DNA from: Petasospora fabianii | Lineage: Eukaryota > Ascomycota > Saccharomycetes > Phaffomycetales > Wickerhamomycetaceae | Assembly: GCA_022641835.1 (NCBI GenBank) | Contig: CP048715.1 | Coordinates: forward strand, 2,666,001-2,730,000 | Length of the DNA stretch: 64,000 nucleotides | Direction of reading: 5' to 3' | Part shown: positions 45,736 through 56,225 of the stretch, piece by piece | Layout of the letters: each line of letters begins with the position of its first letter | Numbering within the stretch: position 1 is the first letter of the stretch | Notes under the pieces: generated by a model | What the model was told of the DNA's origin: nothing | Databases searched by the model: none | Seen by the model: the letters and a program-made list of their open reading frames with translations, nothing else | Translations under genes and position numbers: made by a program

Positions 45736-46359
45736 ATGTCTGACGTCGAATCACTCACAAAGCAGATCGAGGAGCTCAAGCTCGTTGTCAAGAAGCAGTC
45801 TGACCTCCTCACAAAGACCGGCGAGCAGGTGCTCCGTCTCCAGGTTTCCTCCACACGCGGCAAGATTGATGCCTTTGATCCATCTTCCGTTGGTGGTACT
45901 CCAAAGCAGAGAAGAGGTAAGCAGCTCGACACCTCGGACTTTGCCACTAACGAGGACTTGGTGCAGCTCGTCGGTGAGTTGCAGGGTCAGCTCGATGTCC
46001 TCGAGGAGAGGGCCATCCGCAGATTGGTAAACTCCAAGAAGACCGAGACCGAGTTGTTGGCCCCTCTACTCAGTGCATACGGTGAGGAGCCACCACTTGA
46101 GCTCTTCCCAAGAGACATTGCCGCATTTGAGAAGATTGGTGACGAAGACCTTGTTAAGCTCGCCAGATTCTATGAGCTTTTGCCTCCTACCGCTGAGGAG
46201 AGAGCCAAGTTTGAGGAGTTTGTTGAGGGTAAGGATTCTCAGCCAGCTGAAGTTGAGGTCACTGCTTCCTCCTTCTCCAAGGATGAGCTCATTGAGGCTT
46301 TCGACACGTTGTCCAGATTCCTCGGTTTGAGTGTCAGAAGAGGTGATGACACTTGGTAA
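45736..46359 (+). CDS. MRP8: Mrp8-like conserved fungal coiled-coil protein
   Basis: Small fungal protein of unknown function; S. cerevisiae Mrp8 (about 219 residues) was once thought mitochondrial-ribosomal, without support. 207 residues: an N-terminal coiled coil (ESLTKQIEELKLVVKKQSDL), then the conserved core DFATNEDLVQLVGELQGQL and EERAIRRLVNSKKTETE. A helical acidic C-half with LARFYELLPPTAEERAKFEE follows, ending RFLGLSVRRGDDTW. No membrane segment or signal is visible. The name is from memory of the core motif and from position: YKL142W closes the same YKL block in S. cerevisiae, beside LTV1 and RPC25. Codon bias is fairly strong. A perfect CRE site about 80 bp upstream suggests stress-linked control. 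Confidence 0.75.
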   Translation: MSDVESLTKQIEELKLVVKKQSDLLTKTGEQVLRLQVSSTRGKIDAFDPSSVGGTPKQRRGKQLDTSDFATNEDLVQLVGELQGQLDVLEERAIRRLVNSKKTETELLAPLLSAYGEEPPLELFPRDIAAFEKIGDEDLVKLARFYELLPPTAEERAKFEEFVEGKDSQPAEVEVTASSFSKDELIEAFDTLSRFLGLSVRRGDDTW

Positions 46360-46390
46360 ATTCATTAATGTTCACCTCATGACGCTGTAA

Positions 46391-46603
46391 TTATCTGTAT
46401 ACCCTCAAAATCATGTTTTGAATATTGAACAGTTTACTGTAAGCCATTTCTACGCACGTGTATCCGATCTTCATGTATCCATCATGAGTGATTGGGAATC
46501 CGTATAATCCACCCATGGCTCCATCTCTCATCTTATAAGTCCAAGATGGGAATGTCTTCTCACTATATTTCTCCAATGCTCCATAGTCATGTTCATTAAA
46601 CAT
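46391..46603 (-). pseudogene. Relic of an FAD-dependent amino-acid oxidase gene
   Basis: About 70 codons squeezed between MRP8 and CCT8. The stretch FPSWTYKMRDGAMGGLYGFP, followed by THDGYMKIGY, recalls the GG-x-YGFP...G-x-x-KIGY block near the C-terminal half of fungal sarcosine/saccharopine/fructosyl-amino-acid oxidases (DAO fold). An intact enzyme of this kind has about 400 residues. Here nothing of the FAD-binding N-terminus or the rest is seen on either side, and the fragment ends at TAA (46391-46393) after unrelated sequence. It is most simply a decayed remnant of a host gene left beside CCT8. Chance similarity is possible because the match rests on about 35 residues. Confidence 0.45.
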
Positions 46604-46611
46604 CAACTCAT

Positions 46612-48270
46612 CTAGTCGGCTTGGTCCCAGTTGCCCGGTCTTGGCTGTTGCGGCACCTGTGGACCACCAGCTCTCTTGGCCATAATGATCTGATCAACAC
46701 TAAGTACAGTACAAGCAGCATCTGTAGCAGCAGCAATACCAAACTTCTTTGAAGAGAAAAGGTCGTAGAGACCTTCAGCAGTGATGTCCTTGACACCATT
46801 CGAGGACTCTCCATCAATGTCAACACCAAAAGTCAAACCATCTTCAGCAGAGTGCTTAGCATAAAGACGTGGCAAAACCTCAGAAGAGTCAAGACCAGCA
46901 GTCTCAACCAAGACTCTTGGAACAACTTCGAATGCCTGGGCATACTGCTTGATAGCGAGCTGGAGCAGACCTGGCGTCTTCTCACCAAACTGCGTAATCT
47001 TGTGAACAAGTTCAGCCTCAACGGCACCAGCACCAGGTAACAGTCTTCCATCCTTTGTGAGACCCTTGATAGCGGAAACACCATCGTCAATGGCACGTTC
47101 AATGTCGTCCAAGTTGTTCTTTGTAGCACCACGCACAACAATGGTGGCAGTACGTGTGGTATCGTTCTCCTGTCTGAAAATGGTGACACGGTCACCACCA
47201 ATCTCCTTTGTTTCAATCACATCAATAGAACCAGCTTCCTCTGGAGTTGGAGCACCAAGACGTGGCAGTGGAGTGGCACCACAGACGCGACACACTCTTC
47301 TCAAGTCAAACTTAGATGGCACCTTCAATGTCAAAATGTTGTAACGATCCAAGTAGTGCTGGGCCAATTCACCAACACCAGAACCGGCAATGACAACTCT
47401 GACACCAGAATCGTAGATCTCCTTCACAATCTGATCAACTTGAGCCTCCTCACCCTTCGAGAAGTCAAGCATCTCCTTGGCGTTATGCAGAAGCACAGTT
47501 CCCTTTGTCTCGGTCTGTGCAGTGTCGAATGGACATGTGTAGACAACAACTTTACTCTTCTCCTTCAAATTCTTGACATGGCCTTCTGGCTCTCTTGGGA
47601 ACACCATACCTTTAATAACGTGTGAGCTGCTCAAAGAGGCACCCATGATCTTCACGACACGGACAGAGTCAACGTTAAATGCCTTTGGGTTCTTTGGTGG
47701 CATGACATGAAGGACAGATTCAGCGACCAATCCACTGAGGAAATCTTCGGATCCATACTGCTTCGAGGCAATTACTGGCTTAATAACCTTCTGCAATTCA
47801 GAGACGGACAGGAGATCATCGACGGTACTCACAGTCAATTTCTCCAACACTTCCAACGCTTGCTTAGAGGCGAGTTGGTATCCCTGGATGATCTCTGTTG
47901 GCTTCAATCCTAATGTGATCAGCTTCTCAGCAACATGAAGAAGCTCGCCGGCAAACACAAGTACAAAGTTCGTACCATCGCCCATCTCCATCTCTTGCTG
48001 TTGAGAGGCCATCACAAGCAATTTCACTGCTGGGTGGACAACATCAAGCTCCTGGAGCATAGTAGCAGCATCATTTGTGATGAAAACTTTACCCAGGTGG
48101 TTGACAATAATCTTGTTACGACCACATGGTCCAATGGAGGTCAACACCATCTTGGAGATTTCACGGCACGCCTCAATGTTTCTAACAACGGCACCATCGT
48201 CGCTCGAATGAGACTGATATCCCTGCTTGAACAACCCAGCATTTGGGGCCTGTGGCAGACGGAGTGACAT
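46612..48270 (-). CDS. CCT8: Chaperonin TRiC/CCT subunit theta
   Basis: Subunit theta of the cytosolic CCT ring, which folds actin and tubulin. 552 residues against 568 in S. cerevisiae. It opens MSLRLPQAPNAGLFKQGYQ and ends AGGPQVPQQPRPGNWDQAD, both theta-specific. ATPase motifs are present: TSIGPCGRNKIIVNHLGK, ITNDAATML, MGDGTNFVLVFAGELL (catalytic Asp), GATPLPRLGAPTPEE, GDRVTIFRQ and the LLPGAGAVEAEL block with GLLQLAIKQYAQAFEVVPR. The frame is complete. Its stop lies eight bases from the oxidase relic. Divergent from VPS53. YJL008C in S. cerevisiae. Confidence 0.99.
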   Translation of the reverse strand: MSLRLPQAPNAGLFKQGYQSHSSDDGAVVRNIEACREISKMVLTSIGPCGRNKIIVNHLGKVFITNDAATMLQELDVVHPAVKLLVMASQQQEMEMGDGTNFVLVFAGELLHVAEKLITLGLKPTEIIQGYQLASKQALEVLEKLTVSTVDDLLSVSELQKVIKPVIASKQYGSEDFLSGLVAESVLHVMPPKNPKAFNVDSVRVVKIMGASLSSSHVIKGMVFPREPEGHVKNLKEKSKVVVYTCPFDTAQTETKGTVLLHNAKEMLDFSKGEEAQVDQIVKEIYDSGVRVVIAGSGVGELAQHYLDRYNILTLKVPSKFDLRRVCRVCGATPLPRLGAPTPEEAGSIDVIETKEIGGDRVTIFRQENDTTRTATIVVRGATKNNLDDIERAIDDGVSAIKGLTKDGRLLPGAGAVEAELVHKITQFGEKTPGLLQLAIKQYAQAFEVVPRVLVETAGLDSSEVLPRLYAKHSAEDGLTFGVDIDGESSNGVKDITAEGLYDLFSSKKFGIAAATDAACTVLSVDQIIMAKRAGGPQVPQQPRPGNWDQAD

Positions 48271-48812
48271 GATGATACGGATGGAATATGAGCCAGATCA
48301 CTATAAGAGATGAGCTCCAGTCGCCACTTGATAGTTGTTTCGACATTTTTCAGCGCGTCGACGCGCCAGCGCACGGGCGCCCAACGCGAAAAAAAAAGAC
48401 TAAATAACGTCCAAATGTGGAAGGACAGCATAGATCAGCTAGTTAAAGAGAGAGAACCTTCAAAGTAAATCTCACAGTTCCCATACATTAACGTGTGTAA
48501 TGTGATAGGCCTGATTTTATGGATAAGCCTAGACTCAATAGCCAATGGCCTGAGTTACGAGTTTCCTAGTATATTGCCATCGTCCCAAAGCTTAAAACTG
48601 GATGTATTTCACCCGGACACCACAACCAACTCGATTAGGTGTGCACATATCTCTCAACTATTCAACCACAACAGATTGACATAAATTAGAGATTCAAAAA
48701 GTGGACATCGACCTTCCAAACTCCTACAGATAATATACTGGAATTGCTTTCACTGGGATCAGAGATAGTTGCACAGATAATACCTTTCGATCCCCATCAC
48801 AACCCGTAAACA
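48271..48812. other. CCT8 / VPS53 divergent intergenic region
   Basis: 542 bp. Near CCT8 lie a GCGC-rich patch (48355-48385) and CGCGAAAAAAAAAG. The rest is AT-rich leader toward VPS53. No gene was seen. Confidence 0.45.
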
Positions 48813-51203
48813 ATGTCGGGCAACAGCATAAACAGCACAGATTACAACCCCACAACTGATCTCCAAAGGCTTCTTCCCGACCCTTCAGCTCTGACCCATC
48901 TCCGATCGTACGTCAATTACACCAACAGATACAAACTATCACTTGACACGGAAATTGCCAATAATGAAGCTGAGTTTGCACGGTACGCGGAGTCATCGGG
49001 TAGATTCAACCCTGGCTTGGCTACTCAAGAGCTGGAAGCCATCATCACAGAAATCGAAGCGAATAAAGAACTCTCGCTCAACACACAGAATGTCATCACA
49101 AGTATGACCTCCGGTATAAAACGACTTGATGATGCGAAGAAGAACTTGGTGCTAACCATGACGGTCCTAAAACGTGTTCAGATGATGTTGACTGCTTACG
49201 AACAGCTGGACGCACTTGTTGATGAGAGGAGGTATACCGAGGCATTGCCACTACTCGGTGCTGTCTATGAGCTTGTTGACCATTTTAAGAGCTATAAGAG
49301 TATAGATGCTATTGCTGAACTCACCCGTTCAGCGAATAAGCTCAAGATCAAGCTCGCAGATCAGGTGTTCAGGGACTTTGAATTGACAATGAATGGTAAG
49401 GACCCATTGCCGGAGTCTGAATTGAGGAGTGCATGTGGTATCATGGATCTACTAGGTGCTGAATACCATGATCGCCTGCTGGTCTGGTTCTGTAACCAAC
49501 AACTCCGTGAGATCAAAACTATCTTTGTCGCTAACGACGAAGCTGGCTCTTTGGATAACCTTTCCAGGAGATTTATGTTCTTCAAGAGGGTGTTGAAGAA
49601 CTTTGAAGAGCATTTCCAGAACTTCTTTCTGGAATCATGGAAGATGGAAGAGCAACTCACTGCAAAGTTCTGTGAACACACCAGAGATAGTATCAAACAA
49701 GTGCTCTCAGACTCTGGGGGAAAAACGGACGTTGATGTGCTTCTTTCAGCTCTCCAACAAACACTTGACTTTGAGAAGTTCTTGAATAGCAAATTCAAGT
49801 ATACATCCGAGAACATGGAATCTTCGGCGTCCTCGGACTTTTCCACGCCTACTGCCGAGACACCAAAGTTTACCCACCAGATCTCATCTGCATTCGAGCC
49901 ATTCCTCAGCATATGGGTCGACCACCAAAACACATTCCTTCAAAAGAAGTTCATGCAATTCCTTGCGGCTCCCAAGCTTCCCACAGACTCAGATGACCAT
50001 CACATAGTTCCATCGTCCGCGGATCTCTTTCGTGCATACCGTCAGCTTCTTACTCAGTGCTCTAACCTATCGACTGGCGCTCCACTTCGTGATCTTTCAC
50101 GTCTCTTCCAAAAATGGGCCATCGAATACCGTAACAAGATCCTCAAGACCACACTCCCACCTACTACAAATCTCAATGATGAAGCCATCACATACATTGC
50201 GTTGGTACTAAACACTGCGGATTATTGTAATACAACAATGGGTCAGCTTGAAGAAAGACTCCTCGAGATCATTGATGAACCTTTCAAGCCTGAAATCAAC
50301 TTCGACCCTACACGCGAATCATTCATTAGACTGATCAATCAATGCTTGAATTTACTACTTGCCAAGATTGAGTCTGAAGCTGAGTTTGCTTGGAGAGAAA
50401 TGGCGAACACAAATTGGTCACACATGGAGGATGTTGGAGATCAGTCCAGATATATTGCAACTTTGAAGGACATTATCTTGAAGAACTGTGGTATGATACT
50501 TCCAAAATTCACAAGGGACATATATGTAAGAAACTTGTGTGATAAAGTTGTTGAGACCACTGTAAATGAGTTCTTGTTCAATATTGTGAAGACGAAGCCT
50601 ATTCCAGTTGTCGCTGCGGAGCAAATGTTACTCGATTTATCCGTTTTGAAAGAGACTTTCTTGAAACTACCAAAGCAAGCTGGTGAGAATAGTAAGTCAT
50701 CAGCACAATTCCAGAAGCATGTTGATAAGATGGTTGGTAAACTGGAGATCATTTTGAAGGTCTTGCTCACGCAGGATGCACCACAGGAAGGATTGGTAAC
50801 CAATTACTTTTACTTGATCGGCGATAAGTCGGTTCAAAACTTTGTCAAGGTCTTGGAGTTAAAGGGTATTTCTGACAAGGCAAGACAGACGAAGTACATT
50901 GATCTCTTCAACATTCACATGAAGGCACATGATAATCTAGTCGATAGCTCCCCTGCTCTTGCTAATCTTGAAGTTCAAGGCGACAAGACACAAGCCCAGC
51001 CTTCGAGCCACATTTTGACCTCCAAGGTCAAGGTCCCAGACTTTCCTAACTCACCGAAGTTCGACTCCAAATTCGAGAATATCTTAAAGAAGGACAACAT
51101 TGAGAAAAGTTTCAAGGAGTTGCAACTGAATAGTGAAGCTGGTGTCAGTAAGCTCAATAAGAGTCTTGGAAGATTCTTCAACAGAAACAACGTTGGTCAA
51201 TGA
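48813..51203 (+). CDS. VPS53: GARP complex subunit Vps53
   Basis: Subunit of the Golgi-associated retrograde protein tether (Vps51-54), for endosome-to-Golgi transport. 796 residues against about 822 in S. cerevisiae. It is largely helical. Family segments: NVITSMTSGIKRLDDAKKNL, YKSIDAIAELTRSANKLK, VANDEAGSLDNLSRRFMFFK (the strongest), LLSALQQTLDFEKFLNSKF, SSAFEPFLSIWVDHQNTFLQ and PSSADLFRAYRQLLTQC, then LNTADYCNTTMGQLEERL. A Thr/Ser-rich loop at about 345-355 and a disordered tail with SHILTSKVKVPDFPN follow. At first glance it could be taken for COG3, but the EAGSLDNLSRR and ADYC motifs are Vps53-specific. Converges on NOP9 with 92 bp between. Confidence 0.95.
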   Translation: MSGNSINSTDYNPTTDLQRLLPDPSALTHLRSYVNYTNRYKLSLDTEIANNEAEFARYAESSGRFNPGLATQELEAIITEIEANKELSLNTQNVITSMTSGIKRLDDAKKNLVLTMTVLKRVQMMLTAYEQLDALVDERRYTEALPLLGAVYELVDHFKSYKSIDAIAELTRSANKLKIKLADQVFRDFELTMNGKDPLPESELRSACGIMDLLGAEYHDRLLVWFCNQQLREIKTIFVANDEAGSLDNLSRRFMFFKRVLKNFEEHFQNFFLESWKMEEQLTAKFCEHTRDSIKQVLSDSGGKTDVDVLLSALQQTLDFEKFLNSKFKYTSENMESSASSDFSTPTAETPKFTHQISSAFEPFLSIWVDHQNTFLQKKFMQFLAAPKLPTDSDDHHIVPSSADLFRAYRQLLTQCSNLSTGAPLRDLSRLFQKWAIEYRNKILKTTLPPTTNLNDEAITYIALVLNTADYCNTTMGQLEERLLEIIDEPFKPEINFDPTRESFIRLINQCLNLLLAKIESEAEFAWREMANTNWSHMEDVGDQSRYIATLKDIILKNCGMILPKFTRDIYVRNLCDKVVETTVNEFLFNIVKTKPIPVVAAEQMLLDLSVLKETFLKLPKQAGENSKSSAQFQKHVDKMVGKLEIILKVLLTQDAPQEGLVTNYFYLIGDKSVQNFVKVLELKGISDKARQTKYIDLFNIHMKAHDNLVDSSPALANLEVQGDKTQAQPSSHILTSKVKVPDFPNSPKFDSKFENILKKDNIEKSFKELQLNSEAGVSKLNKSLGRFFNRNNVGQ

Positions 51204-51295
51204 TCTACGTGCGTGGTGTTGTCTAACGTTACAAAATATGCATTAAGTGGTTCTTTTTTGAGTACGTTTATGTTTGTAGCAAGTCATCATGCGAT

Positions 51296-53296
51296 TTACT
51301 TTCTGTTACGACCTCTAACCTTTTGCTTTTTACCACTCTTATCATCCTCCTTTTCATCATGCTTTCTCTTCTTATCGTCCTTGTTAAACTCCCTCTTGGA
51401 GTTTGTGACAAGTTCCGTCTTCTGCTCGATTTTCTTTGGTGGGAACTTCTCAAACTCTTCAGCTTTGATGGCAAAGTTCCAATCGTGTCTCTTACGAACA
51501 AACAATTCCATCTTCCAATTTTTCCACACAAGACGGCCATATGTACTCTCTTTAACCTTCTCCTTCTGACCAACAAGCTCACGAGCTATACGCTCTTTGT
51601 AGTTATTCAGTTTGATTGTGAATGGCCAAAGCTTATCAACGATATGTGAACCATAAGCGTTGCATGAGAGGTCCACGACAGACGGTACGAGAGCATTGAG
51701 CAAACGACGACGCTTGATGATATCAAGATCTGGGATGAGGGCATTCTCAACGACATGGGAGAAGACACCATGGAAACACATCTGAATCAATCTCTCCTGT
51801 GGAAGCGAGAGCAAGTTATCCACCGTAAGTTCCAAGAATCTCTTGTCGAATGTGATGAGTTTCTCCAAGAAGAGGGCTCTTCTTCTCTCCTCGGCAGTTG
51901 GCCAGTCATCCTTGGTGTTACCAAGAGTGGAGCCAGCGAGCTGCAACACGGACTCCAAGATATCTGACTCGTTCTCCTTCGGTGTGTACTTCTTAACCAT
52001 TTCTTCAATGATTGCATCTCTCTTGTAATCTCTGTGCTGAGCAGATGCGTCAATGATACTTTGGCCCATCTCCAGATTGGTAGTCATTAGGATACTCATC
52101 TCTGGGATAAGCTGGTCAAGCATCTCTCTGACTTCGTTTTGTTTCAGCTTCTTCAAAAGAGCCTGGATAACATAGGAACCTGTGGTGTCACGTCTGGCAA
52201 GTTTGAGAACACGTGTTGACATGTAGTTTCTATAGAGTTTCTCGACGTACTTGAGACGCTGATCTTTAATGGTGTGCTCGAGGAAATGTGATCCCACAGC
52301 GTCGGAGAGGAGATACTCGACAAATGCTTCTTCCTGGGAATCCTTCTCCTCATCATCACGAAGGAAGATAAGATGCCAGATTGGTCTGTCTCTGTCAACA
52401 ATACCCTCCACTTGGATAAGAAGTTGAAGGACTGGAGAAGCCACCTTTTCAATAGCGAACTCTCTGGCCTGCTTACGGTCGAGAGTCTTCAAAGTGTCAA
52501 TGAGTTGCTTCAGTTCATCCTTAAAGGATGATGGAACCTGGAAGGCACGACTGAAATCTTCATTGTCAGAAATCTCGATCATCTTACGAGCGATCTTGGA
52601 CTTCTTAGAACGGACGGTGGAGTTGGACATGGTGGTTGATGGAAGTTCTTTTCCCGCAATGATGAGGATGATCAGACGGAGGGTATGCGATGCGTATTGC
52701 TGTGCAATCATGTCTTTAAGATATGGTCTTACTTCGTTGAGGAAGAAGAGGAAGAGGTTCTCCATGGAGACAAACTCTTCGGTATCGTCAGTGGTCTGCG
52801 GGAAAGGATTTAAGAGCTCCTTCTCGATGAGGGATGCACTGCGTACGAGCAAAGTCTCCACGCAGTGGGATGCATACTTATGGTGAATCAATGAGACAAA
52901 GTGATTGTTGAATGCTTTGAAGATGGTTTTGAGTTGTTCATCAGTGGCGTGGAGAATCAGACGCTCGACAAGCTTGGAACAGATTTGGTTTGTGACGAGT
53001 TTGAGTTCCTTACCCTTAGCTTCCTCAAGGACAGAGGTCACGAATGCAGCACGATCCTCTGGGCTTTCGAAAGCATTGGCATTCAGTGTTGATTCAGCCT
53101 GCTTGAAGTAATCCAATTCAGTTGTGTCGACAAGGCCAAAGAATGTGTTTGGTGCTGGTTCTGTTGAAGTAGGTGTGGTAGTGGATGGCGTGTTCTCGGA
53201 AAACTCCTGCTCCACACCTCCTTCGCCTCCGTAGATTTTTAGATCATCAGACTTCTTCTCCTTCTTACTGGTTCTTCTTCCTCTCTGCTTGGCCAT
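51296..53296 (-). CDS. NOP9: Nucleolar Pumilio-like pre-18S rRNA-binding protein Nop9
   Basis: Nucleolar Puf-fold protein that binds the central region of ITS1 near the D-site and holds back Nob1 cleavage. 666 residues, equal to S. cerevisiae Nop9. Repeated Pumilio-like helices carry NQICSKLVERLIL, HKYASHCVETLLVR, QQYASHTLRLLILI, SDAVGSHFLEHTI and CNAYGSHIVDKLW. Also typical are FFGLVDTTELDYFKQAESTL, TLGNTKDDWPTAEERRRALF and RLVWKNWKMELFVRKRHDW. The lysine-rich head and tail are nucleolar-type. Puf6 was considered, but length and motifs fit Nop9. Upstream (53361-53373) is a long A tract followed by TTG, RRPE-like, with a weak GATG neighbour. YJL010C in S. cerevisiae. Confidence 0.97.
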   Translation of the reverse strand: MAKQRGRRTSKKEKKSDDLKIYGGEGGVEQEFSENTPSTTTPTSTEPAPNTFFGLVDTTELDYFKQAESTLNANAFESPEDRAAFVTSVLEEAKGKELKLVTNQICSKLVERLILHATDEQLKTIFKAFNNHFVSLIHHKYASHCVETLLVRSASLIEKELLNPFPQTTDDTEEFVSMENLFLFFLNEVRPYLKDMIAQQYASHTLRLIILIIAGKELPSTTMSNSTVRSKKSKIARKMIEISDNEDFSRAFQVPSSFKDELKQLIDTLKTLDRKQAREFAIEKVASPVLQLLIQVEGIVDRDRPIWHLIFLRDDEEKDSQEEAFVEYLLSDAVGSHFLEHTIKDQRLKYVEKLYRNYMSTRVLKLARRDTTGSYVIQALLKKLKQNEVREMLDQLIPEMSILMTTNLEMGQSIIDASAQHRDYKRDAIIEEMVKKYTPKENESDILESVLQLAGSTLGNTKDDWPTAEERRRALFLEKLITFDKRFLELTVDNLLSLPQERLIQMCFHGVFSHVVENALIPDLDIIKRRRLLNALVPSVVDLSCNAYGSHIVDKLWPFTIKLNNYKERIARELVGQKEKVKESTYGRLVWKNWKMELFVRKRHDWNFAIKAEEFEKFPPKKIEQKTELVTNSKREFNKDDKKRKHDEKEDDKSGKKQKVRGRNRK

Positions 53297-53568
53297 TTTG
53301 AGTGACTTCTGGGATAGTTAAAGAGACACTCTGACAGGTTGATAAGAGAGATACAGGCTGGAAAAAAAAAATTGTCAACCCGCAGAGATGACCTGTTAGG
53401 GCCACGAACTCGCGATTCCGCTGCACGTTTCCCCGGCCTTGGGGTCTTATTCTTTCCATGGTCATAAAGTACAATAACCTGACATTTCAATACAGATTGT
53501 AGATACGATGCAGACTTATTTTTCCATAGTTTCTATATATGCAGATTAACAACAATAACTTCCCCCAA

Positions 53569-55899
53569 TCACTGCGAGATAAGTCTAGCAGTAAGAGCCT
53601 CCAAATCTTCGATGGTTTCTGGCTCCTCAATCTCCAACACTTCCGACTCACGACCACGGGATTTACCACCAACCTTGTCGTTCTCGAACCACTTGGCCTT
53701 CTTTGTTGGTGGCTGTTCGTCATCACCGCTGTCATCGTCACTCCGCTGATCGAGTTCAGCAAGCACCTTACTGGCCAAATCGTCATCGGCCTCAGCATCA
53801 CTTGCAAGGTAGAACTCAGGCTCGCCTTCTCCATCGCTGTCAGAGTATTCATAGCCTCTCTCAGCCTCTTGTCTCTTACGCTTTTTCTCAAGCTTCTTCT
53901 TCTTAGCCACTTCTTTATCGTCCTCATCAACAACCTTCATAACCTTACTCTCCTCGTTGATGAACTTCTCCTTCTGGGACTGGGCATCACCATCCTTGTG
54001 GAAGTCCTCCTCATCCTGGAACTCGTAGATCTCATGAGTGTTACCCTCGTCATCAAAGATCAACTTCTTTGGGTTTCCTTTAGCATCAAGAGAAGCCTTT
54101 TTGGACAAAGCCTTCTTGGCAGCTCTCTTAGATGTTGGTGCAGTGAGATCAGGTAATTCGTCTTCCTGGAGGACATGATCTTTTCTCTTGACAGACAAAA
54201 AGTCCTCTTCGTCATCTTCATCGGCTTCGTCATCACCTTTCAAGGCAGCATTACTGATGCTCAAGTAGTGCTCAGACAGCACATTCTGGTTCTTTCTCTC
54301 AAACATCTTGTCATATTTCGTTCTGACCTTCTTCTCCTCCTTCTCAGCAAGCTCGCCATCCTCATTGGCCTTAGCCAGGGCAAGCAATTGTCTTGAGGCA
54401 TTCTTGAGCTCCTTATTTCTGCTGACATCACCCTTAATCTTCACCTGAGGCACACCAGGCAATCCCAAACTCTTGGCGAACTCGTCCTTCTTCACATCCT
54501 CAAGCTTGAATACATCCTTATCACTCATCACAATAACACTTCTGACATAGGAAATGAATGCCTTCTGACCCAAGTATTTCAGTTCTGGATCCTTGAAACA
54601 CAGAGCCTGCATTTGATCCTTGATGCTTTTCTTCTTACCCTGCTTCACATTCAACTTCTTTGGATCAATCTTCTTCGCTTCTAATCTCTTCAAGAACGCC
54701 TCCTCTTCACCAGGAGTGAGCATCAACAATGACTTTCCGCTCTTTCCATATCTTGCTGCTCTTCCAACACGATGGACATATGTATCAGCATCCTCTGGGG
54801 CATCGACTTGAACGACCCAATCGACAGATGGGAAATCCAATCCACGTGCGACAACATCCGTAGCGAAGAGACACACCTGATTTGCCTTTGTGAACTTGTA
54901 TACCGTCTCTGTTCTGGCGGTTTGCTTCTGACGACCATGTAGTTTCATGAGTGAAATTCCGGGTTGCATCTTTCTGAATGTCTCATAGACGAAATGCACT
55001 TGTTTCGATGTGGCAAAGAACACGATGATTTTGGCCTTGAGGTGTGTTTTGAGGAAAGAGTAGAGTGTGTCGAGCTTGTCTTCAAGCGGGACGGTGATGT
55101 ATGATTGTGAAAGGGATTCTGGGGTCGCAGTAGAGGCTTCGACATCGTGAACCCCAATGTATTTAGGCTTCGTCAGTGAGAGACGAGCAAGGTCAGCAAC
55201 TGACTTCGATTGTGTGGCAGAGAAAAGTAGTGTTTGTCTCGTTGGTGGAAGGTTGGAAACGATATCATCGAGTGTCTTCTTGAAACCCATATCGAGAATA
55301 CGGTCGGCCTCATCGAGGACAAGCATTTGAAGATTTGTGACATCCATTCCCACAGCCTGATCCATATGTTGAAGGATACGACCGGGTGTACCGATCAGGA
55401 TGTTGATCTTTGCGATACGCTCCATCTCAAACTTAACATCCTTGCCTCCGATAACGAGACCTGCAGAAAGCTGAAAGTGCTTTCCGATCGATGTAAGGAC
55501 CTCATAGATCTGCATAGCAAGTTCTCTTGTTGGGGAGATGATGAGAGCACCGAGGCCATCGTATTCGGTCCACTTAGCACGATATAGCTTTTCCAGAACT
55601 GGGATGAGGAAGGCCAGTGTTTTACCGGATCCTGTTTTGGCAGCTGCAAGACAGTCTTCGCCTTTAAGGGCAAATGGAATAGATTCTCTTTGAATATCGG
55701 TAAGAGTGGTGAAACTTGCTTCTTTTAAACCTTTAACCATTCCTGGGGAGAGTGGGAGTTGTTGGAACTGTGTAGGTTTCTGAGCCTTCGCATCATATTC
55801 CTGAATGAGGGCCTCGAGTGCCTCGATGGATTTGAGTTCCTTCTCACGGTTCTCTTTACGCTTCGCGAGAGAGAGCTTCTGTTTCACTTTCTTAGCCAT
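53569..55899 (-). CDS. DBP4: DEAD-box RNA helicase Dbp4 (Hca4)
   Basis: Nucleolar ATP-dependent RNA helicase that releases U14 and U3 snoRNAs during early 18S processing. 776 residues against 770 in S. cerevisiae. All motifs are intact: Q motif [18 protein letters not shown], motif [13 protein letters not shown], Ia [88 protein letters not shown] and [19 protein letters not shown]. The DBP10/Dbp4-type C-terminal region follows ([15 protein letters not shown]), then a charged Lys/Glu tail ending [15 protein letters not shown]. The frame is complete. RRPE- and PAC-like motifs lie upstream. YJL033W in S. cerevisiae. Confidence 0.98.
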   Translation of the reverse strand: MAKKVKQKLSLAKRKENREKELKSIEALEALIQEYDAKAQKPTQFQQLPLSPGMVKGLKEASFTTLTDIQRESIPFALKGEDCLAAAKTGSGKTLAFLIPVLEKLYRAKWTEYDGLGALIISPTRELAMQIYEVLTSIGKHFQLSAGLVIGGKDVKFEMERIAKINILIGTPGRILQHMDQAVGMDVTNLQMLVLDEADRILDMGFKKTLDDIVSNLPPTRQTLLFSATQSKSVADLARLSLTKPKYIGVHDVEASTATPESLSQSYITVPLEDKLDTLYSFLKTHLKAKIIVFFATSKQVHFVYETFRKMQPGISLMKLHGRQKQTARTETVYKFTKANQVCLFATDVVARGLDFPSVDWVVQVDAPEDADTYVHRVGRAARYGKSGKSLLMLTPGEEEAFLKRLEAKKIDPKKLNVKQGKKKSIKDQMQALCFKDPELKYLGQKAFISYVRSVIVMSDKDVFKLEDVKKDEFAKSLGLPGVPQVKIKGDVSRNKELKNASRQLLALAKANEDGELAEKEEKKVRTKYDKMFERKNQNVLSEHYLSISNAALKGDDEADEDDEEDFLSVKRKDHVLQEDELPDLTAPTSKRAAKKALSKKASLDAKGNPKKLIFDDEGNTHEIYEFQDEEDFHKDGDAQSQKEKFINEESKVMKVVDEDDKEVAKKKKLEKKRKRQEAERGYEYSDSDGEGEPEFYLASDAEADDDLASKVLAELDQRSDDDSGDDEQPPTKKAKWFENDKVGGKSRGRESEVLEIEEPETIEDLEALTARLISQ

Positions 55900-56225
55900 T
55901 GTGAGCTTGTATTGTGACTTATGGTTGAAAAAGAATAGAAGAAAGAAGAATAATGAAGAGCCATTATGCTTGGAGATGAGCGCGCCAGAATTTTTTTTTA
56001 AGATGGCGGAGTGGCCCTACCATCAACTACAGGTTCACATTGCCATACATCAATGTCAACGTCAGGGTCTTTATTGATGGGTTAGGTGAGACTCTTTTGG
56101 TCTTGGCTCAATAAGCAATCACTATTTGATACGTACCATGCAGAAGTCACTAGCACAGTTGAATGTTTCTCCATGTTTTGCTTTAGCATACAAGAGAGTA
56201 CACGAGGGCCTCACTGTCTCAAGCT
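55900..56225. other. DBP4 promoter / PML1 3' region
   Basis: 326 bp between minus-strand genes. It holds the DBP4 promoter motif listed separately. Nothing else was seen. Confidence 0.45.
55974..55999 (-). promoter_or_regulatory. RRPE/PAC-like pair of DBP4
   Basis: GAGATGAG (PAC 7 of 8) at about 55974-55981, then AATTTTTTTTT at 55989-55999, 75-100 bp upstream of the DBP4 ATG. Confidence 0.5.

Noticed and set aside
48813-51203. COG3 as identity of the tether gene
   Set aside because: The EAGSLDNLSRRFMFFK and FEPFLSIWVDHQN segments are those of Vps53.
51296-53296. PUF6 as identity of the Pumilio-like gene
   Set aside because: Length (666) and motifs such as FFGLVDTTELDYFKQAESTL match Nop9.
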